Assembly (NCBI GenBank): GCA_963709295.1
Contig: CAVPVW010000008.1
Coordinates: 1,113,399-1,177,398, forward strand
Origin: JBGPQJ01 sp963709295
Lineage (GTDB): Bacteria > Chloroflexota > Anaerolineae > Anaerolineales > Villigracilaceae
Reading direction: 5' to 3'
DNA: 64,000 nt
Shown: piece after piece, positions 33,910 through 43,152 of the stretch
Layout: every line of letters begins with the position of its first letter
Numbering within the stretch: position 1 is the first letter of the stretch
Program-made: the position numbers and the translations under genes
Notes under the pieces: generated by a model
Database searches by the model: none
Told to the model about the DNA's origin: nothing
The model's input: the letters and a program-made list of their open reading frames with translations, nothing else

Positions 33910-35889
33910 ATGAAGTCATCCAAAACATTCTGGCAAACCTTTTTCATCTTTGGCTTATTTCTGTCCCTGCTGGCTTTCTACCAGACCATCCAGCAAGGGA
34001 ATGCCATGGGCATTGCCATCCTCCGTTCCAAGTGGGTCTTCCTGCTCGGGTTATACTTGCTCGTTGCGGCAGGATGCGGATTTGCCCTTGCGCAGCTGCG
34101 CGGTGAACGTGAGCCAGCGCATCCTCTCGCGCTTGGAGGTGGAGTCTCGCGCTGGAATTGTGTGGCGGGCTTGTGGGTCCGCTGACTCTTATTGCCAGCT
34201 TGGGGCTATTCCTCCTGATCAAGTACCGGCTGCTGGGTGGTTTTATTCCTCAAGCGGGTCCCTCCCTTTGGATTTTATGGTGGCTGACCCTGGGTGCGAC
34301 CGCAGCTCTTAAAACAGGTTATCGCGGGAGTTGGGCGGGACTCTTTGCGTTGGCATTTCTTTTGCAAGGCGTTGCCCTGTCTGTCATTTCCTATTTGCCA
34401 TCCATCTCTACCTATCCTTTTTCACTGGGATGGTCGGAGGCGAGCCGGTATTACTATGCGTCGCTGGTGTTTGCGGAGAGGATTTATGGTGAGCGGGTAC
34501 CGTTGTCGATACTGCACCCCACGCGTTATTTCCTGCAATCAATCCCATTTTTGGTGGATGGATTGCCGATCTGGGTGCACCGCCTGTGGCAGGTTCTGTT
34601 ATGGTTGGGCATGACAGCAGTGACGGGCATCCTGTTCGTGCGACGTCTGCGCCCTGCCAGCCGGTTCCTGGCCGTGCTGGTGGTGATGTGGTTCTTCCTG
34701 TACCTGTTGCAGGGGGCGGTGTACTACCACCTTCAGGTCATGATCTGGATCATCCTGCTGGGGGTTTCGGCGCGGCATCCCTGGCGGTCGCTGGCGGCGG
34801 TGATACTGGCCTCGATCTGGGCAGGGATGAGCCGGGTCAACTGGTTCCCCATGCCTGCCATGTTGGCGATTGGGTTATATCTGCTTGAAGAGCCGGTGAG
34901 CAGCTATCGGAATTTCTGGCGCTACATGCTTAAACCGGCGCTGTGGCTGGCGGTGGGGCTCTTGACCGCTGTCGCCTCTCAAAGCCTGTACATCTATTGG
35001 TCGGGTAATCGGGATAACCTGTCGGCGTTTGGCTCGAGTTTCACCTCTGATTTGATTTGGGAACGGTTGTGGGCTAATCCCACTTTTCCCTTAGGGGTTG
35101 TGCCGGGGATATTAATTGTCTCGGCACCGATACTTGTCACTCATCGTCCATGCCCTGCGTGGACGACTGGCTGCCTGGCATCCCATCCGCCTCCTGGGCT
35201 TGGCAGGCATGCTGGTTGTGTTGTTCGCGGGCGGACTGGTGGTGAGCGTCAAAATAGGTGGGGGAGGCGACCTGCACAACATGGATGCCTACATGACCCT
35301 GCTGGGAATCATTGCTGGTTACCTTTTTTTTGACCGTGCTGTTCTGGATAAGCCCGCTGCCACTTACGAACCCTCGCTGCTGATTGGTTTTTTTCGCAAT
35401 GCTGGTGCCGGTGGGATTCGCCATTCTTTCTAGTCGCCATTCCCAAAGCCTATTGATTTTACCCACGTTGCGCAGGATATCCAAACCATTCAGGAAGCGA
35501 CATCGCAGGCTGTTGCAGATGGGGAGGAAGTGCTCTTCATCAACCAGCGCCACCTTCTGGCGGATAAAAGCATCGTTGGCATTCCTCTTGTTCCCGAGTA
35601 CGAATTGGTCACCTTGAATGAGATGGCCATGTCGAACAACGAACCCTACCTAGAACAGTTTTATTCCGACCTCAGGAGCCATCGCTTTGGGGTGATCGTG
35701 GCGAGTGCTCAATTCACTGATTTTCAACCAGCGGATTATCCTTTTGCTGCCGAAAACAACACTTGGGCGTTGAGGGTGGCCCGCCCACTGGTGTGTGAAT
35801 ATCAGGTCAAGACAACACTTGTCGGGTGGATGGCCATCATGGTTCCGCGCGAAGAATCCGCCTGCCCCTATCCCCAGCTTTCACCGTAA
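33910..35889 (+). CDS. Large polytopic GT-C-like membrane protein (several frame breaks)
   Basis: Starts MKSSKTFWQTFFIFGLFLSL just after the upstream stop. Open segments in successive frames (33910-34185, 34158-35130, 35116-35400, then to 35889) join into one protein of about 659 residues; the overall length is divisible by three, consistent with three single-base insertions. It has some 12 hydrophobic helices, a long loop (GWSEASRYYYASLVFAERIYG) resembling GT-C acidic loops, and a soluble C-terminal domain (VLFINQRHLLADKSIVG...). Function beyond membrane glycan transfer cannot be given. Confidence 0.6.
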
Positions 35890-35939
35890 ACTGGCAGTAC
35901 CCGTAGCCGAGTCGTAGGGTAGATGTCAATATCTTCCCC

Positions 35940-35967
35940 TTGACCCCCCTCTTATCAAGGTTATAAT
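35940..35967 (+). promoter_or_regulatory. Sigma-70-type promoter of the winged-helix regulator
   Basis: TTGACC (35940-35945), 16-bp spacer, TATAAT (35962-35967); the ATG follows at 35989. This is the best -35/-10 pair in the window. Confidence 0.7.
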
Positions 35968-35981
35968 TCAGCCACTGAATT
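35965..35981 (+). promoter_or_regulatory. Operator-like dyad AATTCA-N5-TGAATT over the -10 box
   Basis: AATTCAGCCACTGAATT overlaps the last bases of TATAAT. It matches the site at 30976-30992 in 15 of 17 positions, differing only in the spacer. Placement suggests repression, perhaps autoregulation by the protein encoded at 35989. Confidence 0.6.
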
Positions 35982-35988
35982 TTGGATT

Positions 35989-36463
35989 ATGGAAACCTCA
36001 AACGAAACCTCCCGCGAGCTATCCCTGCTTGAAAACATCGAGCGCGACCCCGATGTGACCCAGCTCTCCCTGGCCACCCAGCTTGGTGTGGCCGTAGGCA
36101 CGGTCAACTGGCACATCAAACGCCTGATCGACAAGGGTTACGTCAAGGTCAAGCGCGCCGAGCGCCGCAAACTGCGCTACATCATCACCCCCGAGGGCAT
36201 CGCCCTGCGCGCCCGCCTGACCGTGGACTATGTCGAGCAGCAGTTCCTTCTCTACCGCAACACCCGCCAGCGCGTGAAGGAGCACGTCGAGAAAATCCGG
36301 CAGGCGGGATTTCGACCGCGTCACAATCCTCGGCGAAGGCGATGTGGCGGATATCTGCCGGCTGACCTGCCTTGAGCAAGGGTTGACCGTGGCGACCGAT
36401 TCAGACGCCCCCACGCTTGAAGTGGCAGGGCTGAAGGTTCTCCTGCACCTGAAGGGAAGCTGA
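35989..36463 (+). CDS. Winged-helix transcriptional regulator of the polysaccharide cluster (frameshifted)
   Basis: Residues 5-75 form a winged helix: LENIERDPDVTQLSLATQLGVAVGTVNWHIKRLIDKGYVKVKR, then a wing with RRKLRYIITPEG. A helical linker (to about 105) precedes KIRQAGF, where the frame breaks near 36309; the other frame continues DRVTILGEGDVADICRLTCLEQGLTVATDSDAP to a TGA at 36461-36463. One extra T in GGATTTCG accounts for it, giving 157 residues. Lrp/MarR-like in the DNA-binding part; the C-terminal half resembles a Rossmann-like sensor strand (VTILGEGDVADIC). Its own promoter carries the AATTCA dyad. The stop overlaps the next ATG. Confidence 0.78.
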
Positions 36464-37483
36464 TGTACGGGACTAATCCACCAGAACGGCATGTGCTGAT
36501 CACGGGCGGCGCGGGCTACATTGGCTCGCTGCTGACCGGCGAACTGCTGCGCGAGGGATACCGCGTGACCGTGTTGGATTCGCTCCTTTTCGGCGGCGAG
36601 TCGCTGTTGGGATACCTCGCACACCCGAATTTTTATTTTGTCAAAGCCGATGTGACGGAATCCCGTGGGGTGCGCGATTCTCTGCCTCGCGACTGGCAGA
36701 AACCCCAGGCGGTGGTTCACCTGGCAGCCATCGTGGGATTCCCGGCCTGCCAGGCGGTCGGCAAACAGGCGGCTTGGCGGTACAACGTCGAGGCGACAAA
36801 ACAAGTTTATGAACAGGCGGCAGGTTGGGGGGCGGAGCGATTCGTGTTCGCGTCCACTTACAGCAACTACGGCCTCTCTGAAAACGGACAGCCCGTTTCT
36901 GAAGAATCGACTTTGAATCCTCAGTCGTTGTATGCCGAAAACGAAGGTGGCAGCGGAAGAATATCTGATGAAACAGACATCCTCCGTGCCGGTAGTTTTT
37001 AGGCTGGCGACGCTGTATGGCATTTCGCCGCGTACGCGCTTTGATTTAATTATCAACCAATTTGTACTGGAAGCCTTCACCCGGCGCGAATTGATCATCT
37101 ACCAGCGGGGCTATTCACGATCATTCGTGCATGTGCTCGATACGGTGCGTGGACTGATGCTTGGCCTGACTGTGCCTGAGGACAAGATACGCGGGCAGAT
37201 TTTTAATCTCGGAACCGAGACAGGCAATTACACCAAGGACGAGATCGTCGGCTTGGTGATCAAACGCCTGCCGGAGACGGTGGTTGAATATAAAGACCTG
37301 ACCTTCGGCGGCGATATGCGCGATATCACCGTGTCCTTCGAAAAGATCAGGCGCGAATTGGAATTCAAAGCCGAGTTGACCGTGGATGACGGTGTCCGTG
37401 AACTGGTGAATGCCCTTCGATCGGGTCTGATACGCGACCCGCAGGACGTGCGCTATCGAAATGCACAGTTTATTGTTCAATGA
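36463..37483 (+). CDS. NAD-dependent nucleotide-sugar epimerase/dehydratase (frameshifted)
   Basis: Starts within the TGATG overlap with the regulator gene. LITGGAGYIGSLLTGELLREGY is the Rossmann loop; ASTYSNYGLSENGQP includes the catalytic Ser/Thr; the frame breaks near 36945, where the second frame resumes at TKVAAEEYLMK, so the catalytic YAETK tetrad (YxxxK) is split by the break. Later parts: FRLATLYGISPRTRFDLIIN and RSFVHVLDTVRG. One extra base gives about 339 residues. It belongs to the extended SDR group (galE/rfbG-like); the sugar is not identifiable. Confidence 0.8.
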
Positions 37484-37502
37484 TTATTTGGGAGATGAAC
37501 AA

Positions 37503-38477
37503 ATGACTGATAGTTTTTGGAAAGATAAAAAAGTGGTGGTGACAGGCGGGGCGGGGTTCCTCGGCTCATTTGTTATCGCCAAGCTAAAGGAACACGGCGC
37601 GACGGATATCTACATCCCGACCATCGAAGAATATGATCTGACGAATCGTGAGGACATCCGGCGGTTGTATGACCTGACCCTCGCCAATGGATTTAACGCC
37701 TCCAAACTGGTCATCATCCATCTCGCCGCGCACGTGGGCGGGATCGGCGCCAATCGCGAGCACCCTGCCGAGTTCTTCTACGACAACCTGGTGATGGGCG
37801 TGGAGTTGATGCACCAGGCCTGGCAGCGCGGCGTGGGCAAGTTCGTCGCTATCGGCACGGTGTGCGCCTACCCCAAGTTCACGCCAGTGCCGTTCAAGGA
37901 AGAGGACCTTTGGATCGGGTACCCTGAGGAAACCAACGCGCCGTATGGATTGGCGAAGAAGATGCTTCTGGTCCAGGCGCAAGCCTACCGCCAGCAGTAC
38001 GGTTTCAACGCCATTTATCTCCTGCCGGTTAACCTGTACGGCCCGCGCGACAACTTCAACCCGGTCTCCTCGCACGTCATCCCGGCGCTGATCCGCAAGG
38101 CGGTGGAGGCGCAGGAGAAGGGGCAGAAGGAAATGGTCGTGTGGGGCGACGGCTCTCCGACGCGCGAATTCCTTTATGTCGAGGACGCTGCCGACGGCAT
38201 TGTCACCGCTGCGGAGAAATTCAACGGCGCCGAGCCGGTCAACCTGGGCTCGGGCTACGAGATCTCCATCAAGGATTTGTCCGAGATGGTCTGCCGCATG
38301 GCAGGCTTCCAGGGAAAGCTCATCTGGGATACGACCAAGCCCAACGGCCAACCCCGCCGCGGACTGGACGTCAGCCGCGCCAAGGAATATTTCGGCTGGA
38401 GCGCACAGATGCCTTTCGAGGAAGGCTTGCGCCGGACGATCGAGTGGTTCAAGGAAAATCGGGAAAAGATTCGCTAG
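37503..38477 (+). CDS. fcl: GDP-L-fucose synthase
   Basis: 324 residues from the ATG at 37503 (GGGAGATGAAC upstream). TGGAGFLGSFVIAKL Rossmann loop; the family-specific HLAAHVGGIGANREHPAEFFYDN; catalytic IGTVCAYPKF and YGLAKKM (YxxxK); GDGSPTREFLYVEDAA. These are Fcl/WcaG signatures, enzymes that epimerise C3 and C5 and reduce C4 of GDP-4-keto-6-deoxymannose to GDP-L-fucose with NADPH. Substrate comes from the gmd product encoded at 31046. It precedes the ABC exporter permease gene by 3 bases. Confidence 0.93.
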   Translation: MTDSFWKDKKVVVTGGAGFLGSFVIAKLKEHGATDIYIPTIEEYDLTNREDIRRLYDLTLANGFNASKLVIIHLAAHVGGIGANREHPAEFFYDNLVMGVELMHQAWQRGVGKFVAIGTVCAYPKFTPVPFKEEDLWIGYPEETNAPYGLAKKMLLVQAQAYRQQYGFNAIYLLPVNLYGPRDNFNPVSSHVIPALIRKAVEAQEKGQKEMVVWGDGSPTREFLYVEDAADGIVTAAEKFNGAEPVNLGSGYEISIKDLSEMVCRMAGFQGKLIWDTTKPNGQPRRGLDVSRAKEYFGWSAQMPFEEGLRRTIEWFKENREKIR

Positions 38478-38480
38478 ACA

Positions 38481-39347
38481 ATGTCTACAGAAATTACCAA
38501 GCACGAGCCAATGACGGTTCACATCAAACCCACGCGCGGTTGGGCTTCGCTCAACCTGCGCGACCTGTGGACCTACCGCGAGCTGATCTACTTCATGATC
38601 TGGCGCGATTTGAAGGTGCGCTACAAGCAGACCGTGTTGGGCGTCACTTGGGCCGTCCTTCAGCCGTTCCTGCAAATGGTAGTCTTCAGCATTTTCTTCG
38701 GCGAACTGGCAGGCATGCCCACGGACAACGGGATCCCCTACCCGATATTTGCCTATGCCGCGCTGCTGCCTTTCACGCTGTTTACCAAGGCACTGAATGA
38801 TGCCAGCCGGTCGCTGGTCGGGCACCAGAACATGGTGACAAAGATTTACTTCCCGCGCCTGATCCTTCCTATCTCGTCGGTGCTGGGCGGCATCGTGGAC
38901 TTTGCCCTGGCATTCATCGTGCTCATCGGGTTGATGATCTATTACTCGGTGACCGGTGGCTTTCAGTTCATTCTCAATGCTGCCTGGCTTTGGCTGCCAT
39001 TCTTCATCGTTTTGGCTCTGGTGACTGCGCTGGGGGTGGCCTTGTGGCTGTCAGCGCTCTATGTCCAATACCGTGACGTGGGCTATATTCTTCCCTTCCT
39101 GGCGGAGTTTTGGAAGTTTGTGTCACCTGTGGTGTACTCCTCCACCATGATCCCTGAACAGTGGCAGATGCTTTACTCGATCAATCCCATGGTGGGCGTG
39201 ATCAACGGTTTCCGCTGGGCCCTGCTTGGCGCTCCCTCTCCGATCGGGATGGGACTGTTGGTCTCGACCGTTGTCGCGATTTTGTTGCTAGCCACAGGTT
39301 GGGTGTATTTCCGCCGCATGGAACGCACCTTTGCGGATTTGATATAG
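38481..39347 (+). CDS. wzm: ABC-2 polysaccharide exporter permease (Wzm-like)
   Basis: 288 residues. A cytoplasmic N-terminal segment with LWTYRELIYFMIWRDLKVRYKQTVLGVTWAVLQPFLQM, the classic opening of TagG/KpsM/Wzm permeases, then six hydrophobic helices and the SPVVYSSTMIPEQWQMLYSINPMVGVINGFRWAL loop before the last helix. It forms the membrane channel that exports lipid-linked polysaccharide. Two bases separate its stop from the ATPase start. Confidence 0.92.
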   Translation: MSTEITKHEPMTVHIKPTRGWASLNLRDLWTYRELIYFMIWRDLKVRYKQTVLGVTWAVLQPFLQMVVFSIFFGELAGMPTDNGIPYPIFAYAALLPFTLFTKALNDASRSLVGHQNMVTKIYFPRLILPISSVLGGIVDFALAFIVLIGLMIYYSVTGGFQFILNAAWLWLPFFIVLALVTALGVALWLSALYVQYRDVGYILPFLAEFWKFVSPVVYSSTMIPEQWQMLYSINPMVGVINGFRWALLGAPSPIGMGLLVSTVVAILLLATGWVYFRRMERTFADLI

Positions 39348-39349
39348 CC

Positions 39350-40624
39350 ATGACCGCCATCATCCGTGTTGAACACCTGAGCAAACGTTACCGCATCGGG
39401 CTTGCGCCGCAAAACTATCGCACGCTGAGCGAGAATATCACCCATGCCATGAGCGCGCCCATTCGGGCGATCCGCCGGGTGCAGACTCCCGCCCCGGATG
39501 CGCTGGACACCATTTATGCGCTCAACGATGTCTCCTTCGATGTCCAGCAGGGACAGGTGCTGGGTATCATCGGGCGCAACGGCGCCGGCAAGAGCACCCT
39601 GCTCAAGATTCTCTCCCGCATCACCGAGCCCACCGAAGGCGAGATCTGGATCAATGGCCGCGTCGGGTCGCTGCTGGAGGTGGGCACCGGCTTCCACCCC
39701 GAGCTGACCGGGCGCGAGAATATCTTCCTGAACGGCGCCATCCTCGGCATGAAGCGCGGCGAGATTGCCTCCAAATTCGATGAGATCGTCGAGTTCTCCG
39801 AGGTTGGGCAGTTCATCGACACGCCGGTCAAGCGCTACTCCTCCGGCATGTACCTGCGGCTGGCGTTCGCCGTCGCGGCACACCTCGAGCCGGAGATTCT
39901 GGTCGTGGACGAGGTCCTGGCCGTCGGCGATGCGGAGTTCCAGCGCAAATGCCTCGGCAAGATGAGCGACGTGGCCCAGCAGGGGCGCACGGTGCTGTTC
40001 GTCAGCCACAATATGTCAGCCATCCTGCGGCTGACGCAAGAATCCATCGTGATCCAGAAGGGACAGCTGGTCAAGCGCGCGCCTTCCGCCGAGGCAGTGG
40101 ATTTCTATCTCTCCGCCGGCCACTCCAGCGACGGGGAACGCACCTGGGGTTCGGACGAGATTCCGCTGGATGCTGCGCCGTTCAAGCCGGTGGCGCTCAG
40201 GATTCGTAATCCAAATGGGAAGGTTGTCGAGACGGTCCGCTCCACCGACCCGATTGTCGTCGAATTTGAGTACGAACTCACCTCACCGGTCACCGGCCTG
40301 CGCGTGGGCATCTACCTGAACACGGCGCGCGGTGAGGCAGTCTTCACCACCTTCGATACCGACGACCCCTCCATGTTCGACCGCTTCACCAATCGACAAC
40401 CCGGCCGTTACGTCAGCCGCTGCATCATCCCGCCTGACACGCTCAACAGCGGGCGCTACTCGCTCAACGTCAACGCCAGCTCATACCGCATCCGCCGCTA
40501 CTTTGCCGAAGAGCAGGCATTGGAATTCAACGTGGACATCACCGGCGCTCCCGGCATGCACTGGCCTGAGCCGCGCCCCGGCGTGACGCGTCCGCGATTG
40601 GAATGGAAAATTGAGACTCTCTGA
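39350..40624 (+). CDS. wzt: ABC polysaccharide exporter ATPase with C-terminal glycan-binding domain (Wzt-like)
   Basis: 424 residues; the ATG at 39350 is used because it follows the permease stop by 2 bases. Walker A GRNGAGKST at 75-83, the short YSSGM signature typical of Wzt, Walker B ILVVDEVLAVGD, and SHN H-loop. Residues after about 260 form a beta-rich Wzt C-terminal domain (IVVEFEYELTSPVTGLRVGIYL...GRYSLNVNAS), which in O9a-type systems recognises the capped non-reducing end of the chain. Its presence suggests export of a finished, end-marked polymer. Confidence 0.92.
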   Translation: MTAIIRVEHLSKRYRIGLAPQNYRTLSENITHAMSAPIRAIRRVQTPAPDALDTIYALNDVSFDVQQGQVLGIIGRNGAGKSTLLKILSRITEPTEGEIWINGRVGSLLEVGTGFHPELTGRENIFLNGAILGMKRGEIASKFDEIVEFSEVGQFIDTPVKRYSSGMYLRLAFAVAAHLEPEILVVDEVLAVGDAEFQRKCLGKMSDVAQQGRTVLFVSHNMSAILRLTQESIVIQKGQLVKRAPSAEAVDFYLSAGHSSDGERTWGSDEIPLDAAPFKPVALRIRNPNGKVVETVRSTDPIVVEFEYELTSPVTGLRVGIYLNTARGEAVFTTFDTDDPSMFDRFTNRQPGRYVSRCIIPPDTLNSGRYSLNVNASSYRIRRYFAEEQALEFNVDITGAPGMHWPEPRPGVTRPRLEWKIETL

Positions 40625-42204
40625 TGCCCGCTAAAACCGCCCTCAAGAATGTGGTTGCCGGTTCGCCTCTCGCCATGGAGGCTTACTGGCTTTTCAATCC
40701 CACCGGGCACAAGGGTCTTGGGCGCTACAACCTCTCCCGTCTCACCGATGCGCTGCCTGCCGCGGTCAAGCAGGCGCGTCCCTTTGCCGCGAAGGCGCCG
40801 CAGGGCAAGGACGTTTTCATCTTTGCCACGCTGCATTACTGGATCGAACAGGCGGCCATTATCGGCGTCACCCTGGCGGGTCTTGGGCACCGCGTCACGC
40901 TGGCTTACCTTCCCTACGGCGACTGGCGCAAGGAGGTCACGCCCTTCGACCTGCGCCGGCATGCCCTCTACACCCGCGACCATCTCAAGCCGGCCGAGAG
41001 CCTGATCAAGATGGTCAATCTTCTCGACATTGCCCACGGTGAGCTTCCTCAAACTCTACAGGAGGATATCCGGCTGGTGACGGAATACGACACGATGTAC
41101 ACGGACCAGGTCGAGGAGGTGGATGCCTCGTCTGCGATTTACCGGCTCCGGCTCGCCCGCAACCTGTCTGCTGCGGAATCGGCATTGTCTTACCTGAAGC
41201 AGCACCGCCCGGACGTGGCGCTCATCCCCAATGGGACCATTCTCGAGCTGGGCGCGGTCTACCGCGTGGCGAAGCATCTGGGAATCCCGGTGACCACTTA
41301 CGAGTTCAACGATCAGCGCGAGCAGATCTGGCTCGCCCAGAACGATGAGATCATGCGCCAGAACACCGACCAGCTTTGGGCGGACCTGGGCTCCAGGCCG
41401 TTGACTGAGTCTCAGAATGAACGCATCCGCAAATTCGAGTCGGCTCGCATGGGTGCGCGGCTTGAGGGCAAGGCCGCCCGTCTCTGGCAGGACGTGCCTG
41501 CTCAGGGTGGCGAGTCGATCCGTGCCCAGTTAGGCCTGGACTCGCGTCCGGTGGTTCTGCTGGCGACCAATGTGCTGGGTGACAGCCTGACGCTGGGGCG
41601 AAATGTGTTCAGCCGCAGCATGGCGGAGTGGATCACGCGCACGGTGCAGTACTTTGCTGATCGAAAGGATGCGCAACTGGTCATCCGCGTGCACCCCGGC
41701 GAGCGTCTGACGCACGGTCCCTCGATGGTGGACGTGGTCAAGGCAGCCGTGCCTGAACAGCCGGAGAACATCCATGTCATCGGGCCGCTGGACAAGATCA
41801 ATACCTATGATCTGATGGAGTTCACCAGCCTGGGGCTCGTGTTCACCACCACCACCGGATTGGAAATGAGCCTGAACGGCATCCCGGTCATCGCCTGCGG
41901 TAACACGCATTACCGGAACCGCGGATTCACGCTTGACCCGAAAAGTTACGACGATTATTTCGATACCTTGAATCGCGTTCTTTCGGATGTCGGCAACGTT
42001 CAACTGACCGACGCACAAGTGGAACTGGCCTGGCGTTACGCATATTATTTTTTCTACGAGTATCCCCGTCCCTTCCCCTGGCGGCTGATCTCGTTCTGGG
42101 ACGACATCAAGACCTGGCCGGTGGGAAGAGTGCTTGGCACCGAGGGTGCTGATTTTGCGGGAACTTTCGCACAGATGACAGGTGCTCCCTTGCGGTGGAA
42201 ATGA
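40624..42204 (+). CDS. Capsule-synthesis-type (KpsC/KpsS-like) GT-B protein
   Basis: 526 residues. The last half carries QLVIRVHPGERL, NIHVIGPLDKINTYDLMEFTSLGLVFTTTTGLEMSLNGIPVIACGNTHYRNRGFT, the retaining GT-B pattern of capsule polysaccharide synthesis proteins and of CDP-glycerol-type transferases. The N-terminal half is a Rossmann-like domain (DVFIFATLHYWIEQAAIIGVTLAGLGHRV). It may add a linker or terminal sugar. Start overlaps the wzt stop by one base. Similar to the product of 50070-51509 in general plan. Confidence 0.7.
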   Translation: MPAKTALKNVVAGSPLAMEAYWLFNPTGHKGLGRYNLSRLTDALPAAVKQARPFAAKAPQGKDVFIFATLHYWIEQAAIIGVTLAGLGHRVTLAYLPYGDWRKEVTPFDLRRHALYTRDHLKPAESLIKMVNLLDIAHGELPQTLQEDIRLVTEYDTMYTDQVEEVDASSAIYRLRLARNLSAAESALSYLKQHRPDVALIPNGTILELGAVYRVAKHLGIPVTTYEFNDQREQIWLAQNDEIMRQNTDQLWADLGSRPLTESQNERIRKFESARMGARLEGKAARLWQDVPAQGGESIRAQLGLDSRPVVLLATNVLGDSLTLGRNVFSRSMAEWITRTVQYFADRKDAQLVIRVHPGERLTHGPSMVDVVKAAVPEQPENIHVIGPLDKINTYDLMEFTSLGLVFTTTTGLEMSLNGIPVIACGNTHYRNRGFTLDPKSYDDYFDTLNRVLSDVGNVQLTDAQVELAWRYAYYFFYEYPRPFPWRLISFWDDIKTWPVGRVLGTEGADFAGTFAQMTGAPLRWK

Positions 42205-42207
42205 AAC

Positions 42208-43053
42208 ATGGCTGAAAACACCAAGCAGCAGGTGCGTGAATTTTATGACCAGATCGGCTGGTCTCAGGTCGGCGACGGACTGTACCAGAACGCCCGTTAC
42301 GAGGATCTGCGTCCTGTGGCGCAGGATTATATCCACAAGTGCCATCTGCGAGTCAACCGCCACCTCGACCCCCAGGGCAGATTGTTCCTCGATGCCGGCT
42401 CCGGTCCTGTGCAGTGGAAGGAATACCTGACCTATTCCGAGCATTATGCCTACCGCGTCTGCGGCGACCTCTCGATCACGGCGCTGAAGGAAGCCCGCCA
42501 GCGACTCGGCGATAAGGGGTTGTACGTGGTCATGGACATTGCCCGCCTGCCCTTCAAGGCAGATGCTTTCGATGGGCTGGTCTCGATGCATACCATCCAC
42601 CACCTGCCTGCGCAGGACCATAAAAAGGCGTATGCGGAACTCGTCCGCGTGCTGATGCCCGGGCGCCGCGCCGTGGTGGTCAACGGCTGGAGCAATCCAC
42701 CGCTGATGCGCATCGCCGACCGCCTGGCGAACTTGTTCAAGCGACAAGCTAGGAATGATTCATCAAAATCAACGCCTGCGCAGATGAAGGTTGAAGAGCC
42801 GACCGGCACGTTCGTCCACAAATCCAACGCCGGCTGGCTGCGTGAACAGCTCAGGGATGTCACGCCCATCAAGATTTATTGCTGGCGCAGCGTCAGCACC
42901 AAGTTCACGCGGACATATATCCGCGAAAAGGCCGGCGGCAAATTAATCTTACGCTTGATTTACTGGCTGGAGAATCTGTTCCCGCGTTTCTTTGGCGAGA
43001 ATGGGCAGTATCCGATTGTAGCAATTATGAAAACCACAAAGGACACAGAGTAA
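42208..43053 (+). CDS. SAM-dependent methyltransferase with repeat-derived tail
   Basis: 281 residues. Motif I is LFLDAGSGPVQW, the following acidic residue lies in CGDLSITALKEAR, and DIARLPFKADAFDGLVSMHTIHHL is the usual motif II/III region of Methyltransf_11 proteins. It may methylate a sugar, perhaps the chain-end cap recognised by Wzt; this link is inference. The final residues MKTTKDTE are encoded by an ACCACAAAGGACACAGAG repeat that continues into the gap. Confidence 0.82.
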   Translation: MAENTKQQVREFYDQIGWSQVGDGLYQNARYEDLRPVAQDYIHKCHLRVNRHLDPQGRLFLDAGSGPVQWKEYLTYSEHYAYRVCGDLSITALKEARQRLGDKGLYVVMDIARLPFKADAFDGLVSMHTIHHLPAQDHKKAYAELVRVLMPGRRAVVVNGWSNPPLMRIADRLANLFKRQARNDSSKSTPAQMKVEEPTGTFVHKSNAGWLREQLRDVTPIKIYCWRSVSTKFTRTYIREKAGGKLILRLIYWLENLFPRFFGENGQYPIVAIMKTTKDTE

Positions 43054-43125
43054 CATGAAGGAATTTCTTGAAGGCTTTTCCTTTGTGACCCTTCGTGCCC
43101 GCCTGCCCCACGTTCTTCGTGGGGT
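43031..43125. repeat. CCACAAAGGACAC / CCTTTGTG repeat region with hairpin
   Basis: ACCACAAAGGACACAGAG (43033-43050) and, in the opposite sense, TTTTCCTTTGTGACCCTTCG (43076-43095). Another copy lies at 46219-46251. A small hairpin CCCCACG/CGTGGGG follows at 43107-43125. Confidence 0.65.
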
Positions 43126-43152
43126 CGTGGTAGGAATTTATAAGGAGTACTC

